A stretch of DNA of 64,000 nt from Puia dinghuensis (lineage in GTDB: Bacteria > Bacteroidota > Bacteroidia > Chitinophagales > Chitinophagaceae), in contig NZ_BMJC01000006.1 in NCBI RefSeq assembly GCF_014642875.1, positions 62,001 through 126,000 of the forward strand, given 5' to 3'. Below, piece by piece: positions 1-10,016 of the stretch (position 1 is the first letter of the stretch; each line of letters starts with the position of its first letter). The notes under the pieces are model-generated. The model had not been told where the DNA came from and did not search any database. It was given only the letters and a program-made list of their open reading frames with translations. A program made the translations under genes and the position numbers.

Positions 1-611
1 ATGTCGTTGGGATTGATGCCCTCGAAGTTAGCCGAACTGAGGGGGAGACCATCGATGACAACGAGAGGATCGTTGCTGGCGTTGAGGGAGGCCCCGCCCC
101 TGATGCGGATGGTGCTGCCCGACCCCGGCTGGCCGCCGTTGGAGGTGATGGTGACCCCGGCGACCTTGCCCACGATGAGCTGTTCGGGGGAGGTGATGGA
201 CCCTTGCTGGAAGTCTTTAAGGGTGACTGTCGAGACGCTGCCGGTAACGTCCTTCTTCTTCACTGTTCCATAACCGATGACCACCACTTCTCCCAGGGAG
301 GTTGATGACCCGGCTACCAGCTTTATGTTGATACTGCCTTCGCCCACGGCAACCTCCTGTTGGGCATAGCCTACTGCAGAGATGATGAGCGCCGCCGGCT
401 GTTTATCGACGCTGAGGTGGAATACCCCGTCGGCGCCGGTGGTCGTCCCACGGGCAGACCCCTTCGGAACCACGGAAACCCCGGCCAAGGGCGTACCGTC
501 CCGGGTATCGGTGATCTTGCCAGTAATGACTTTGGATTGAGCGAACAGATGGGATGTAACGGCTAGGAACAACAGTAGTGCTGCGCCGCATAGCAGGCAT
601 TTTCTTTTCAT
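1..611 (-). CDS. SusC/RagA-family TonB-linked outer membrane protein, N-terminal part (runs off left edge)
   Basis: The reading frame starts at the ATG at 609-611 and stays open to base 1, so only about 203 N-terminal residues are present. The start MKRKCLLCGAALLLFLAV is a signal peptide. It is followed by a carboxypeptidase-regulatory-like beta-sandwich (about residues 28-105, with GKITDTRDGTPLAGVSVV) and the start of a TonB plug with the hallmark GEVVVIGYGTVKKKDVTGSV and IRIRGGASLNASNDPLVVID. This is the diagnostic SusC layout: TonB-dependent import of glycan oligomers across the outer membrane, normally with a SusD lipoprotein. The partner and the barrel lie outside the window to the left. 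The divergent GH97 alpha-glucosidase may belong to the same locus, which is inference. Certain as to family, unknown as to substrate. Confidence 0.93.
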   Translation of the reverse strand, partial: MKRKCLLCGAALLLFLAVTSHLFAQSKVITGKITDTRDGTPLAGVSVVPKGSARGTTTGADGVFHLSVDKQPAALIISAVGYAQQEVAVGEGSINIKLVAGSSTSLGEVVVIGYGTVKKKDVTGSVSTVTLKDFQQGSITSPEQLIVGKVAGVTITSNGGQPGSGSTIRIRGGASLNASNDPLVVIDGLPLSSANFEGINPND

Positions 612-713
612 ATCGCAAGCAATTAGTTGGCTAAATCAAATGTCTAGCCTTTTTTTAAGCGTTTACCTTAGCTTTAATGTGTAATTTTTACACGACTTGA
701 GGCAAAGATGTGA

Positions 714-2945
<2,232 letters not shown>

Positions 2946-2947
2946 CG

Positions 2948-3409
2948 CTACAGCGGATACGCAGTATCGCTCTTTACTTCGGTGAGAACAAAGAAGCTTT
3001 GCACGGTGCTGATGTTCGGCAGATTGGCCAGCTTATTCCGATAGAAGCGCTGGTATTCTTCCATGTCGGCGGTAGCGACACGCAGGAGAAAGTCGAAGGT
3101 TCCCGTCATCTGAAAGCATTCCATTACTTCCGGAAATTTGATCACTTCCCGCTCAAAAGTGGTGAGGGTTGTGGAGGTATGGTCGTTGAGCAGGACATGC
3201 GAAAAAGCGATGAGTCCCTTGCCGATCTTTTTTGGATCGAGGATGGCGGCCACCCGCCGGATATACCCTTCTTCTTTCAGCCGGCGGGTGCGATCGTGGA
3301 TGGTGGCGACAGACTTGTGCAGCTGAAAGGCGATCTCCTTGTTTGTCAGTGATGCATCCTGCTGAAGCAGACTCAAAATTTTAAGGTCAATGTCGTCCAA
3401 GTCGGTCAT
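2948..3409 (-). CDS. Lrp/AsnC-family transcriptional regulator
   Basis: The 153-residue protein has an N-terminal winged helix (about residues 5-60, LDDIDLKILSLLQQDASLTN then IAFQLHKSVATIHDRTRRL) and a C-terminal RAM/AsnC effector domain (about 65-150). That is the full normal length for the family. Such proteins bind DNA as octamers or dimers and sense amino acids. It is divergent from a cysteine-synthase-like gene with a 115 bp shared gap, the usual arrangement when an Lrp-type regulator controls its neighbour, so a sulfur-amino-acid ligand is a reasonable inference. On its own strand a -7 box TATTTTTG lies at 3433-3426, about 17 bases before the start codon. Confidence 0.93.
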   Translation of the reverse strand: MTDLDDIDLKILSLLQQDASLTNKEIAFQLHKSVATIHDRTRRLKEEGYIRRVAAILDPKKIGKGLIAFSHVLLNDHTSTTLTTFEREVIKFPEVMECFQMTGTFDFLLRVATADMEEYQRFYRNKLANLPNISTVQSFFVLTEVKSDTAYPL

Positions 3410-3425
3410 AAATCGAAAATAAGAA

Positions 3426-3433
3426 CAAAAATA
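3426..3433 (-). promoter_or_regulatory. Candidate -7 box for the lrp gene
   Basis: Read on the minus strand this is TATTTTTG, a full match to the Bacteroidota -7 consensus TAnnTTTG. It ends 17 bases before the lrp start codon. I did not find a convincing -33 TTG at the right spacing, so this is suggestive only. Confidence 0.4.
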
Positions 3434-3452
3434 CAGCCCCTTTCCATAAAAT

Positions 3453-3504
3453 TTCCGGAATTCTTACGAATGGTTGTTTCGCATTGATAGTATTCCAACC
3501 TTTG
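3453..3504 (+). promoter_or_regulatory. Candidate promoter of the cysteine-synthase-like gene, with a small palindrome upstream
   Basis: TTG at 3474-3476 is followed after 20 bases by AACCTTTG (3497-3504), one base off the TAnnTTTG -7 consensus and at the correct -33/-7 spacing. This would put transcription start near 3510 and rules against translation starting at the in-frame TTG at 3474. Just upstream, TTCCGGAA (3453-3460) is a perfect 8-bp palindrome in the gap shared with lrp and could be part of a regulator site. It is short enough to be chance. Confidence 0.4.
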
Positions 3505-3524
3505 ACCAAACAAATGCAGAGTTA

Positions 3525-4574
3525 ATGATGATAGCAACGGAAAGACTCGAGGAACGCTTCCGCCCGCTGTGGCATCTCGTAGGGAATACGCCCATGCTGC
3601 AATTGGAGTATACCTACAAGGGCAAGCCGGGCCAGATCTTTGTAAAGTGTGAGCACTACAACCTGACAGGAAGCGTCAAAGACAGGATGGCGTTGTATAT
3701 TCTTTACCGTGCCTACCAGCAGGGAACGATCCGCCCCGGAGACACGATCATCGAGGCGACCAGCGGCAACACCGGGATTGCCTTCGCCTCTATCGGTAAG
3801 TCGCTGGGCCACCCGGTGAAGATCGTCATGCCGGACTGGCTGTCAAAAGAGCGGATGGACATCCTTCGCAGCCTGGGGGCCGAGCTGGTGCTGGTGAGCA
3901 AGGCAGAGGGCGGTTTTGTGGGAAGCCTCGAACTGAGCGAAAGGCTTTCGCTGGCCGGCAATGCCTTTCTGCCGCGACAGTTTGCCAATGCATGCAATGC
4001 CGAGGCGCATGAAAAGACGACGGGGGTGGAGATCTGGGAGCAGCTGGAAGCCGTCGGGAAAAAAACGGATGCCTTTGTGGCCGGCGTAGGGACGGGTGGT
4101 ACGGTGATGGGTGTTGGAGCCTGTCTGCGCAAGATGAACCCGCTGGTGCGCATCCATCCGCTGGAGCCGCTGGAGTCGCCGACGCTAACGATGGGGAAAA
4201 AAGTGGGGAGCCACCGTATCCAAGGCATATCCGACGATTTTATCCCGCCCATTGTCCGGCTGGATCAGCTCGACCGGGTGGTGCAGGTGAGCGATGGCGA
4301 CGCGATACTGATGGCCCAGAAGCTGTCGCGCCAATTAGGGCTTGCGGTGGGAATCTCTTCGGGCGCCAATGTGATCGGCGCCATCCAGCTTGCCATCGAA
4401 CTGGGGCAGCAAGCGTCAGTGGTAACGCTGCTGGCGGACAGCAATAAAAAATACCTGAGCACCGACCTGGTGAGGGACGAACCGGTGCGTCCGGGGTATT
4501 ATTCCATCGACACTGAATTCATAGGATATCATCCCATTGCGCGGCTGAAGGAGCCCGTCATCGCAGGAATATAA
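3525..4574 (+). CDS. PLP-dependent cysteine synthase / cystathionine beta-synthase family protein
   Basis: A 349-residue fold-type II PLP enzyme. The motif NLTGSVKDRMA carries the Schiff-base lysine (K52). EATSGNTGIAFA binds the cofactor and substrate carboxylate, and VAGVGTGGTVMGVG is the phosphate-binding glycine loop. Known members form cysteine from O-acetylserine and sulfide, or cystathionine from serine and homocysteine. The sequence alone does not separate these, and no CBS regulatory domain is attached. I chose ATG 3525 over the longer TTG start at 3474 because the promoter-like elements lie between them. The downstream dsbD-like genes follow after 20 bp, so the three genes probably form one operon with a thiol/sulfur theme under the divergent Lrp regulator. 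Confidence 0.9.
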   Translation: MMIATERLEERFRPLWHLVGNTPMLQLEYTYKGKPGQIFVKCEHYNLTGSVKDRMALYILYRAYQQGTIRPGDTIIEATSGNTGIAFASIGKSLGHPVKIVMPDWLSKERMDILRSLGAELVLVSKAEGGFVGSLELSERLSLAGNAFLPRQFANACNAEAHEKTTGVEIWEQLEAVGKKTDAFVAGVGTGGTVMGVGACLRKMNPLVRIHPLEPLESPTLTMGKKVGSHRIQGISDDFIPPIVRLDQLDRVVQVSDGDAILMAQKLSRQLGLAVGISSGANVIGAIQLAIELGQQASVVTLLADSNKKYLSTDLVRDEPVRPGYYSIDTEFIGYHPIARLKEPVIAGI

Positions 4575-4594
4575 TCACACTTAAAACAAAGCAT

Positions 4595-5047
4595 ATGAAA
4601 ATCGCATGGGCATGGGCCTTGGCAGCAGCCATTTGCATGGGCCAAAGGACCGACGCACAAATACTGAAACCGGTGAGCTGGAGCTATGGAGCAAAAAAGA
4701 TCAGCGCGACCGAGGCTATCCTCTTTTTCAAGGCGACCATCGGGGATGGCTGGCACGTGTATTCGCAGCATATCAAGGATGGCGGGCCCGTAAAGACCCA
4801 GTTTACTTTTTCACCCTCGAAGGACTATAAGCCCGATGGCCCCACGACAGAACCCAAGCCCATCACCCGGATGGAGAAGGTGTTCAATATGGAGGTCGGT
4901 TTTTTCGAGCATTCGGTGATCTTTCAACAGAAGGTGAAGCTTACAGCGGCACAGACGACGGTGAAGGGCAGGTTGGAATACATGACGTGTAATGATTCGC
5001 AATGCCTGACGCCGGAAGATATCGATTTCAGCATCCCAGTAAAATAG
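4595..5047 (+). CDS. DsbD N-terminal-domain (nDsbD-like) periplasmic protein
   Basis: 150 residues with a signal peptide (MKIAWAWALAAAICMG) and an immunoglobulin-like domain typical of the alpha domain of DsbD, the thiol:disulfide interchange protein. The active-site-like pair is in MTCNDSQCLTPEDIDF near the C-terminus, where nDsbD carries its redox cysteines. In Proteobacteria this domain is fused to the membrane and thioredoxin domains; here it is a separate gene 7 bp upstream of them. It likely takes electrons from the membrane partner and passes them to periplasmic disulfide substrates. Co-directional with the cysteine-synthase-like gene. Confidence 0.85.
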   Translation: MKIAWAWALAAAICMGQRTDAQILKPVSWSYGAKKISATEAILFFKATIGDGWHVYSQHIKDGGPVKTQFTFSPSKDYKPDGPTTEPKPITRMEKVFNMEVGFFEHSVIFQQKVKLTAAQTTVKGRLEYMTCNDSQCLTPEDIDFSIPVK

Positions 5048-5054
5048 TATCCCG

Positions 5055-6497
5055 ATGAAATGGACCATCTTTCTCGAGGGAATGGCCGGTGGCCTCGCCG
5101 CGCTGCTGATGCCCTGCATCTTCCCCATGCTGCCCATGACGGTGAGCTATTTCACGAAGGGGGCCGGCAAGGGCAGAGGAGTGCGAAAGGCCATCATCTA
5201 TGGACTCAGCATCGTCGGTATTTATGTGTCGCTTGGACTCGTCGTGACCGTCCTGTTCGGGGCGGATGCGCTGAACAACCTTTCCACCAACGGTATTGTC
5301 AACCTGCTCTTTTTCCTTCTGCTGGTGGTATTCGCGGCTTCGCTGCTGGGAGGATTTGAGATCAGCCTGCCGGCTTCGTGGGTCAACAAGGTGGACAGCG
5401 GCAGCAGCAGACAAGGGATGGCGGGCATTTTCTTTATGGCCGCCACGCTGGCGCTGGTGTCGTTTAGCTGTACGGGCCCCATCATCGGCACCCTGCTTGT
5501 ACAAACGGCCACAACCGGCGCGCTGCTGGGACCGGCCATCGGGATGCTTGGCTTTTCGCTTGCACTCGCGCTGCCCTTCACCCTCTTTGCCCTCTTCCCG
5601 GGCTGGCTCAGCAATCTTCCGAGATCGGGCAGCTGGCTCAACGTCGTCAAAGTGGTGCTCGGCTTTTTAGAGCTGGCCCTTGCCCTCAAATTCCTGAGCA
5701 ATGTCGATCTCGCCTATCACTGGCGGTGGTTTGACCGGGAGATCTTTCTCAGCCTGTGGATCGTCATCTTCGGCCTGATGGGAATATATCTCTTGGGAAA
5801 ACTCAGGATTGGCCATGACGGTGACGCGCCCTTGCTGTCCGCCGGACGGCTGGGATTGGCGATGGTCGTGCTGGCCTTCACCATATACATGATCCCGGGG
5901 TTGTGGGGTGCGCCGCTGAAGGGCATTTCCGCCTTCCTGCCGCCACAGGCTTCCCAGGATTTCGACCTGTATGCCCTGAGCATGAAACTCGACCGGCTCG
6001 CGCTGGCGCCGGGGGCGAAGACCGAGGCAAAACCACACAAATATGCTAACCTCTTCGACAAACCGCTGCAGCTGGATCCTTACTTCGACTACGAGGAAGG
6101 CGTGGCTTATGCGAAGGCCGTTCACAAACCGGTGATGATCGACTTTACAGGACACGCCTGTGTCAACTGCAGAAAAATGGAGGCCAGTGTCTGGCCGGAT
6201 AAGGAGGTGTATACCCTCATCAGCAGCGACTATGTCCTCATACAGCTCTATGTAGATGACAAGACCGGGTTGCCGGCAAGCGAACAGGTCGTTACCCCGG
6301 AGGGAAGACATCTCGAAACGCTGGGCGCCAAATACAGTTACCTGGAGGCTTCCAAATTCGGGGCTAATTCCCAGCCCTTTTATGTGCTGTTGAATCCCGA
6401 CACCGAGGCCCCGCTGGTGCCGCCGCAAGGGGCCGATTATGATGCCGGCAGGTACCGGCAATACCTGGAGAGCGGACTGCAGGCTTTTCGTCCTTAG
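5055..6497 (+). CDS. DsbD-like transmembrane electron transporter with C-terminal thioredoxin domain
   Basis: 480 residues. About eight transmembrane helices hold the two intramembrane redox cysteines, C21 in LLMPCIFPM and C139 in SFSCTGPIIG, the pair that carries reducing power across the membrane in DsbD/CcdA. After a soluble linker the C-terminal domain has a thioredoxin-like active site CVNC (C369, C372) in FTGHACVNCRKMEA. With the preceding gene it makes a complete DsbD split into two polypeptides. It moves electrons from cytoplasmic thioredoxin to periplasmic disulfides. No strong terminator follows; a short hairpin (6509-6524) lacks a T-tract. Confidence 0.9.
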   Translation: MKWTIFLEGMAGGLAALLMPCIFPMLPMTVSYFTKGAGKGRGVRKAIIYGLSIVGIYVSLGLVVTVLFGADALNNLSTNGIVNLLFFLLLVVFAASLLGGFEISLPASWVNKVDSGSSRQGMAGIFFMAATLALVSFSCTGPIIGTLLVQTATTGALLGPAIGMLGFSLALALPFTLFALFPGWLSNLPRSGSWLNVVKVVLGFLELALALKFLSNVDLAYHWRWFDREIFLSLWIVIFGLMGIYLLGKLRIGHDGDAPLLSAGRLGLAMVVLAFTIYMIPGLWGAPLKGISAFLPPQASQDFDLYALSMKLDRLALAPGAKTEAKPHKYANLFDKPLQLDPYFDYEEGVAYAKAVHKPVMIDFTGHACVNCRKMEASVWPDKEVYTLISSDYVLIQLYVDDKTGLPASEQVVTPEGRHLETLGAKYSYLEASKFGANSQPFYVLLNPDTEAPLVPPQGADYDAGRYRQYLESGLQAFRP

Positions 6498-6578
6498 CAG
6501 ATGCCCAACCCCAGCCCGGTGGGGAATAAATTCTACATACCTACTTTTACTTAGGTCCTGTTCGAAAATAATCCCAAC

Positions 6579-6592
6579 TTGACAATTGTCAA
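6579..6592. promoter_or_regulatory. Perfect 14-bp palindrome TTGACAATTGTCAA
   Basis: A perfect inverted repeat without spacer, in the gap between the dsbD-like gene and the small gene starting at 6691. Its length and symmetry are those of a dimeric repressor site. No -7 box could be placed with confidence next to it, so its role is inferred from symmetry alone. Confidence 0.35.
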
Positions 6593-6690
6593 TCATTAGG
6601 CCCGGTTTTTGCACTTTTCCCTTGTGCTTTTCGCCTGCCTCGATCATGCTTCGTGATTGTAGAGGTCAGGCTTACTATTTATCTAACATT

Positions 6691-6963
6691 ATGTGGAAAA
6701 CCTTAAAACCCGGCGAACCCGTTGCTATCGGCGACACCATCCGATACCGGAAAAACAATAATGGTGTGGTCCCCAACGGTGAGGTATACCAGGTGGTGAA
6801 AGAGGACCAGCATTATTTCGAGATCTGCCCGCAAGGGGGAGGGGATGTTTCGGCCGATGACATCCACAGAAAGATAATCCGCTATATCGACATCGGCTAT
6901 AATCTAAGCCTCGAGCGATGGAGCGGGCCAATTACAGGCATGTCCATCCAGGCCATTCCTTAG
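6691..6963 (+). CDS. Hypothetical small protein
   Basis: I chose the ATG at 6691 (90 residues, MWKTLKPGEPVAIGDTIRY). In-frame starts at 6646 and 6586 exist, but the upstream residues do not look like protein. The product is soluble, has no signal peptide or membrane segment, and looks like a compact beta-rich domain (IGDTIRYRK, GEVYQVVKED, HYFEICPQGG). I do not recognise a family. It ends 5 bp before the stop of the convergent gene at 6969-7250. Confidence 0.6.
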   Translation: MWKTLKPGEPVAIGDTIRYRKNNNGVVPNGEVYQVVKEDQHYFEICPQGGGDVSADDIHRKIIRYIDIGYNLSLERWSGPITGMSIQAIP

Positions 6964-6968
6964 CTCAT

Positions 6969-7250
6969 CTATTCCATTGTATCGATGATATCGTTGGGTC
7001 TTCTGTTGGCAATACGGTTCTGCAGTATCCGCCACAGAACAGGTGTGAGCATTATTCCTTTCTCTTTTATTAATTGCAGCTCCCGCGTCCGGATGCGGAC
7101 CAGAATCGCTTTCAGGTGCTCGTGAGAAGCACCTGACCCCAGGCCGACCAGGAAAAAATGGGTATCGGCAAGGATTGCCGCTTTTACATCATCGAGGATT
7201 GCATCATCAGCATTCATATAGTTGCGCCTTGACCGCGCAAACGAGAACAT
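6969..7250 (-). CDS. Hypothetical small helical protein
   Basis: 93 residues from the ATG at 7248-7250; a second in-frame ATG at 7217 would give 82 residues beginning MNADDAILDDVKAAIL. It is mostly helical, with a basic central stretch (AILVRIRTRELQLIKEKG) and no signal or membrane segment. It is divergent from the MarR gene; the 81 bp gap carries a 14-bp palindrome that could control both. No family recognised. Confidence 0.55.
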   Translation of the reverse strand: MFSFARSRRNYMNADDAILDDVKAAILADTHFFLVGLGSGASHEHLKAILVRIRTRELQLIKEKGIMLTPVLWRILQNRIANRRPNDIIDTME

Positions 7251-7295
7251 GCAAATAATAAACCAGGCCTTAACGCAATTTTAAGAAATCAATAT

Positions 7296-7327
7296 GTTGA
7301 TATATCAACTAATTTTATTTACCTTTG
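7296..7327 (+). promoter_or_regulatory. Promoter with overlapping 14-bp palindromic operator for the MarR gene
   Basis: GTTGATATATCAAC (7296-7309) is a perfect 14-bp palindrome. The TTG inside it (7297-7299) lies 20 bases before a perfect -7 box TACCTTTG (7320-7327). The palindrome therefore sits over the -33 element, as expected for an autorepressing MarR-type dimer. Transcription start is predicted 4-7 bases after 7327, that is at or beside the ATG at 7332, so the mRNA may be leaderless. Confidence 0.65.
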
Positions 7328-7331
7328 TTTT

Positions 7332-7802
7332 ATGAACCGTAAGCAGGAGCACCCTGTCCCGCCCATAGTGATCGCGCTGGTGGGGGGTCTTTATCAGCGG
7401 GTATGGAAGGAATGTGACAGAATGTTCCGGGAACAAGATTTTCCTTTGGAGATGGATCAGATACCGGTGTTTCTCATGCTTTATTATCAGGGAGAAGGAA
7501 AATCGCAGCAGGAGATCTGCTCACAGCTGACCCGGGATAAGGCATCCGTCAACCGAACCGTCGCCTTTTTAGCTAAAAACGAGCTGGTGAAAGTAACTCC
7601 GGATGCAGCCGATAAGCGGAAGACGAAGGTCGAATTGACGGCGACCGGAAAAAAACTCGCCAGTCAGGCACATGCCGCTTTGGAGGAATTTAATGCGTCA
7701 CTGGCTTCGGTACTGACGGCCGAAGAGAAGCAGGTATTTCATACGGTGATGATGAAGCTTATTGAAGCCATCAGTCCTTTACCGTTCAAGCTTTCCATAT
7801 AG
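7332..7802 (+). CDS. MarR-family transcriptional regulator
   Basis: 156 residues, normal length for MarR. The winged helix-turn-helix spans about residues 45-115 (QQEICSQLTRDKASVNRTV is the HTH, DAADKRKTKVELTATGKKL the wing), flanked by dimerisation helices. Members are dimers that repress their own operon and release DNA on binding small aromatic or oxidising ligands. The palindrome over its promoter supports autoregulation. The DUF6268 outer-membrane gene starts 27 bp downstream on the same strand and is probably co-transcribed, so envelope change in response to a ligand is a reasonable guess. No efflux pump is adjacent. Confidence 0.9.
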   Translation: MNRKQEHPVPPIVIALVGGLYQRVWKECDRMFREQDFPLEMDQIPVFLMLYYQGEGKSQQEICSQLTRDKASVNRTVAFLAKNELVKVTPDAADKRKTKVELTATGKKLASQAHAALEEFNASLASVLTAEEKQVFHTVMMKLIEAISPLPFKLSI

Positions 7803-7829
7803 CATATAACTTAAAACAACTTCACAGAA

Positions 7830-8747
7830 ATGAAAAAACGCCTCTTTCTGGCCGGGTTCCTATTGCCCGTCCTATGCTATTCGCAAAGCCCCGACTCAAG
7901 TGTAAAGTCAATTCCCCCGGCTCTACGTTTGGGTAGTGTATCTTTCTCCGACCAGGCAGCTCCCATCTCTGCGGGTGGGAATACTTTCGTTATGCAGCAA
8001 CCGGTGGCGGATATCAGCATTCCTGTTTACAAGAATTTTTCATCCCCACATCCTCTTATCATAAAAACAGGGTTAAGATATGAAGGGCTGCTCCTTTCCA
8101 ATGAAAAAAATATCGGCAGCAACAATTTTCACGCGTTGACCCTTCCTTTGTTGTTAAGTTATTCGATCACCCGTTCGTTCAACCTTTCCCTTATCGGAAT
8201 GGCAACGGTGAGCTCGGACTTCAAACGCAACTTCGATGTGCAGGATATGATCTATACCGCCGGTGTCAGGATCGGCTTCCGGCCAAACAACTCCTTACGG
8301 TATGGTGTAACGCTTACCTATATAAGCAACTACTCCGGTAAATTCCTGATCCCCGTACCGGACATCGAATGGGAGATAAACAAACGATTAAGCCTGTCGG
8401 CCGTTATACCGGCCCGGGTTTCGCTGAAATACAAGCTGAACCAAACCCAATCGTTTGGTATCACGAGCGGGTATACTGGCGGGATGTATCTGCTGAACGA
8501 TGCAGCGACAAAACAATACCTGCATTTGCAGCAATTCAGTGGCGGGCTCGTATATGATCTTCATTTAACCAGGCGCTTGAAGCTGGATCTAATGGCCGGG
8601 CATACTTTTGTACAGCGGTTGGAAACTTTCAACATGGATCAAAAAGTATCCTTCGATGGTTTCGGGAAGCTCGGTGACCGGGTGTCGAATGTTTCCTACC
8701 AGCAGAATTCGTTTAATTTCCAGGGTGGGTTGAGTTATCAGTTCTGA
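7830..8747 (+). CDS. DUF6268-like outer membrane beta-barrel protein
   Basis: 305 residues with an N-terminal signal peptide (MKKRLFLAGFLLPVLCYSQS) and then a long run of alternating amphipathic strands ending in aromatic GGLSYQF, the usual C-terminal signature of an outer-membrane barrel. The pattern resembles the DUF6268 family common in Bacteroidota, whose function is unknown. It follows the MarR gene with 27 bp between, probably one transcript. Its last 10 bases overlap the 3' end of the convergent small membrane protein. Confidence 0.75.
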   Translation: MKKRLFLAGFLLPVLCYSQSPDSSVKSIPPALRLGSVSFSDQAAPISAGGNTFVMQQPVADISIPVYKNFSSPHPLIIKTGLRYEGLLLSNEKNIGSNNFHALTLPLLLSYSITRSFNLSLIGMATVSSDFKRNFDVQDMIYTAGVRIGFRPNNSLRYGVTLTYISNYSGKFLIPVPDIEWEINKRLSLSAVIPARVSLKYKLNQTQSFGITSGYTGGMYLLNDAATKQYLHLQQFSGGLVYDLHLTRRLKLDLMAGHTFVQRLETFNMDQKVSFDGFGKLGDRVSNVSYQQNSFNFQGGLSYQF

Positions 8748-8959
8748 TGATCACGCTTGTTACCGCGTCGCTTTAGCGAAAGGAGAAGTCCTTTCAGAAA
8801 AAAGATGAACAGGTAAACAAGATAGGAGAATAAAAGCGCTATGATGAGATGATTCAGACTTCTATCTGCCGGTGACAAGGCGAGGTTGGACAGGTAATAA
8901 CCGGCGCAAAAGATGGGCAGGTATATAAAGGCCCAAAAGATGTATCGAAGGATACGCAT
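8738..8959 (-). CDS. Hypothetical two-helix membrane protein
   Basis: 73 residues with two strongly hydrophobic segments (about residues 6-26 and 38-60: YIFWAFIYLPIFCAGYYL and LIIALLFSYLVYLFIFFL) and a basic C-terminus (KRRGNKRDHQN). The organisation suggests a small inner-membrane protein with both ends in the cytoplasm. It overlaps the 3' end of the convergent DUF6268 gene by 10 bp. No family recognised. Confidence 0.6.
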   Translation of the reverse strand: MRILRYIFWAFIYLPIFCAGYYLSNLALSPADRSLNHLIIALLFSYLVYLFIFFLKGLLLSLKRRGNKRDHQN

Positions 8960-9046
8960 ACAAAAGACTTTAATTGGTTAAAAAAGCTCTTTTGGGCTGG
9001 AAAAGTGGTAGGCGAAGAGATATAAAGATAAATAAAAGGCAGGAAA

Positions 9047-9163
9047 TCAGATCCGCTTCTCATAAAGGCTTAGGCCGCTGCCGAGATAGTTGCGTATCCA
9101 GTCGGAATGGAACAATTGTTCGATGCGGTCAAGGTCCTGAAGGGTAGAAGGGGTTATGGGCAT
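9047..9163 (-). CDS. Possible 38-residue small protein
   Basis: ATG at 9161-9163, TGA at 9047-9049, on the same strand as and 19 bp downstream of the ygiD-type gene. The translation begins MPITPSTLQDLDRIEQLFHS and ends LSLYEKRI. It has a balanced, protein-like composition with an amphipathic helix (LQDLDRIEQLF). No homologue is recognised; it could also be a gene remnant or chance. Confidence 0.3.
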   Translation of the reverse strand: MPITPSTLQDLDRIEQLFHSDWIRNYLGSGLSLYEKRI

Positions 9164-9182
9164 GGCGTGAATTTATGGATTT

Positions 9183-10016
9183 CTACGCGATCTTTAGAGA
9201 GGTCATGCTCAGGCTGCCGGCTAGTAGCTGGTCGTTGAATAAGGAGATGTTTTCTCCCTTTTGCTTCAGGCCCAGGGTATAGATGAGGGGGAGATAATGG
9301 TCGGGAGTAGGGACGGCCAGCTTGAAGGCCCTGGATTGTTTTTCGTAGTGGATGAGGGGATCGTAATTACCATCCAGGAGATAGTGATTGATCTTTTCAT
9401 GGGCTTCCACCGCCCAGTCGTAGCCATAACCAATGGTATTGATGCCGGCGAAGTCAGCCAGGCGCAGGTTGTGAATGATGTTACCGCTGCCCAAAATGAG
9501 GATGCCTTTATGGCGCAGCGCGGCGAGCCGCTTTGCCAGTTCGTAATGATACGCCGCGGGCTGTGTATAGTCAATGCTCAATTGCACCACCGGGATATCT
9601 GCCTTGGGGAACAGATGGATCAGCACCGTCCAGGCGCCATGGTCGAGTCCCCATTTCTCATCCAATTCCACCACTTCGGGTGACAGGAGCATTTGCGTCT
9701 CCTTCGCAAGGACAGGGCTTCCCGGCGCCGGATATTGAACCCGGTATAAAGCATCGGGAAAACCGCCAAAATCATGAATGGTTTGGGGCGCCGCCATCGC
9801 CGTGACCTTGGTGCCTCTCGTGAACCAGTGGGCGGAGACACAGAGGATGGCCGCAGGCCGGGGCAAGGTAGCGGCAATCTCCCGGAATCCCTGCACAAAG
9901 GGGTTTTCTTCGATGGCGTTCATAGGATTACCATGGCCTACGAAGAGGACAGGCATGCGTTCGGTTGCCGGGAGGGAGTGGGAGAAGCGTTCGAGATCGG
10001 TGAGACTTTGCATCAT
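9183..10016 (-). CDS. ygiD: 4,5-DOPA-extradiol-dioxygenase family protein (YgiD-like)
   Basis: 277 residues of the class III extradiol ring-cleavage dioxygenase family, LigB superfamily. Metal-binding histidines are visible in VGHGNPMNAI (H28) and SAHWFT (H63), and further candidates are in GSGNIIHN and WAVEAHEKI. The E. coli homologue YgiD is a Zn/Fe dioxygenase that cleaves L-DOPA in vitro, with unclear physiological substrate. Length and motif order match the bacterial members. It stands alone on its strand apart from a possible small ORF downstream. Confidence 0.92.
   Translation of the reverse strand: MMQSLTDLERFSHSLPATERMPVLFVGHGNPMNAIEENPFVQGFREIAATLPRPAAILCVSAHWFTRGTKVTAMAAPQTIHDFGGFPDALYRVQYPAPGSPVLAKETQMLLSPEVVELDEKWGLDHGAWTVLIHLFPKADIPVVQLSIDYTQPAAYHYELAKRLAALRHKGILILGSGNIIHNLRLADFAGINTIGYGYDWAVEAHEKINHYLLDGNYDPLIHYEKQSRAFKLAVPTPDHYLPLIYTLGLKQKGENISLFNDQLLAGSLSMTSLKIA

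Noticed and set aside
3474-3524. TTG start giving a longer cysteine-synthase-like protein.
   Set aside because: The 17 extra residues are not family-like, and a -33/-7 promoter-like pair lies between the TTG and the ATG at 3525.
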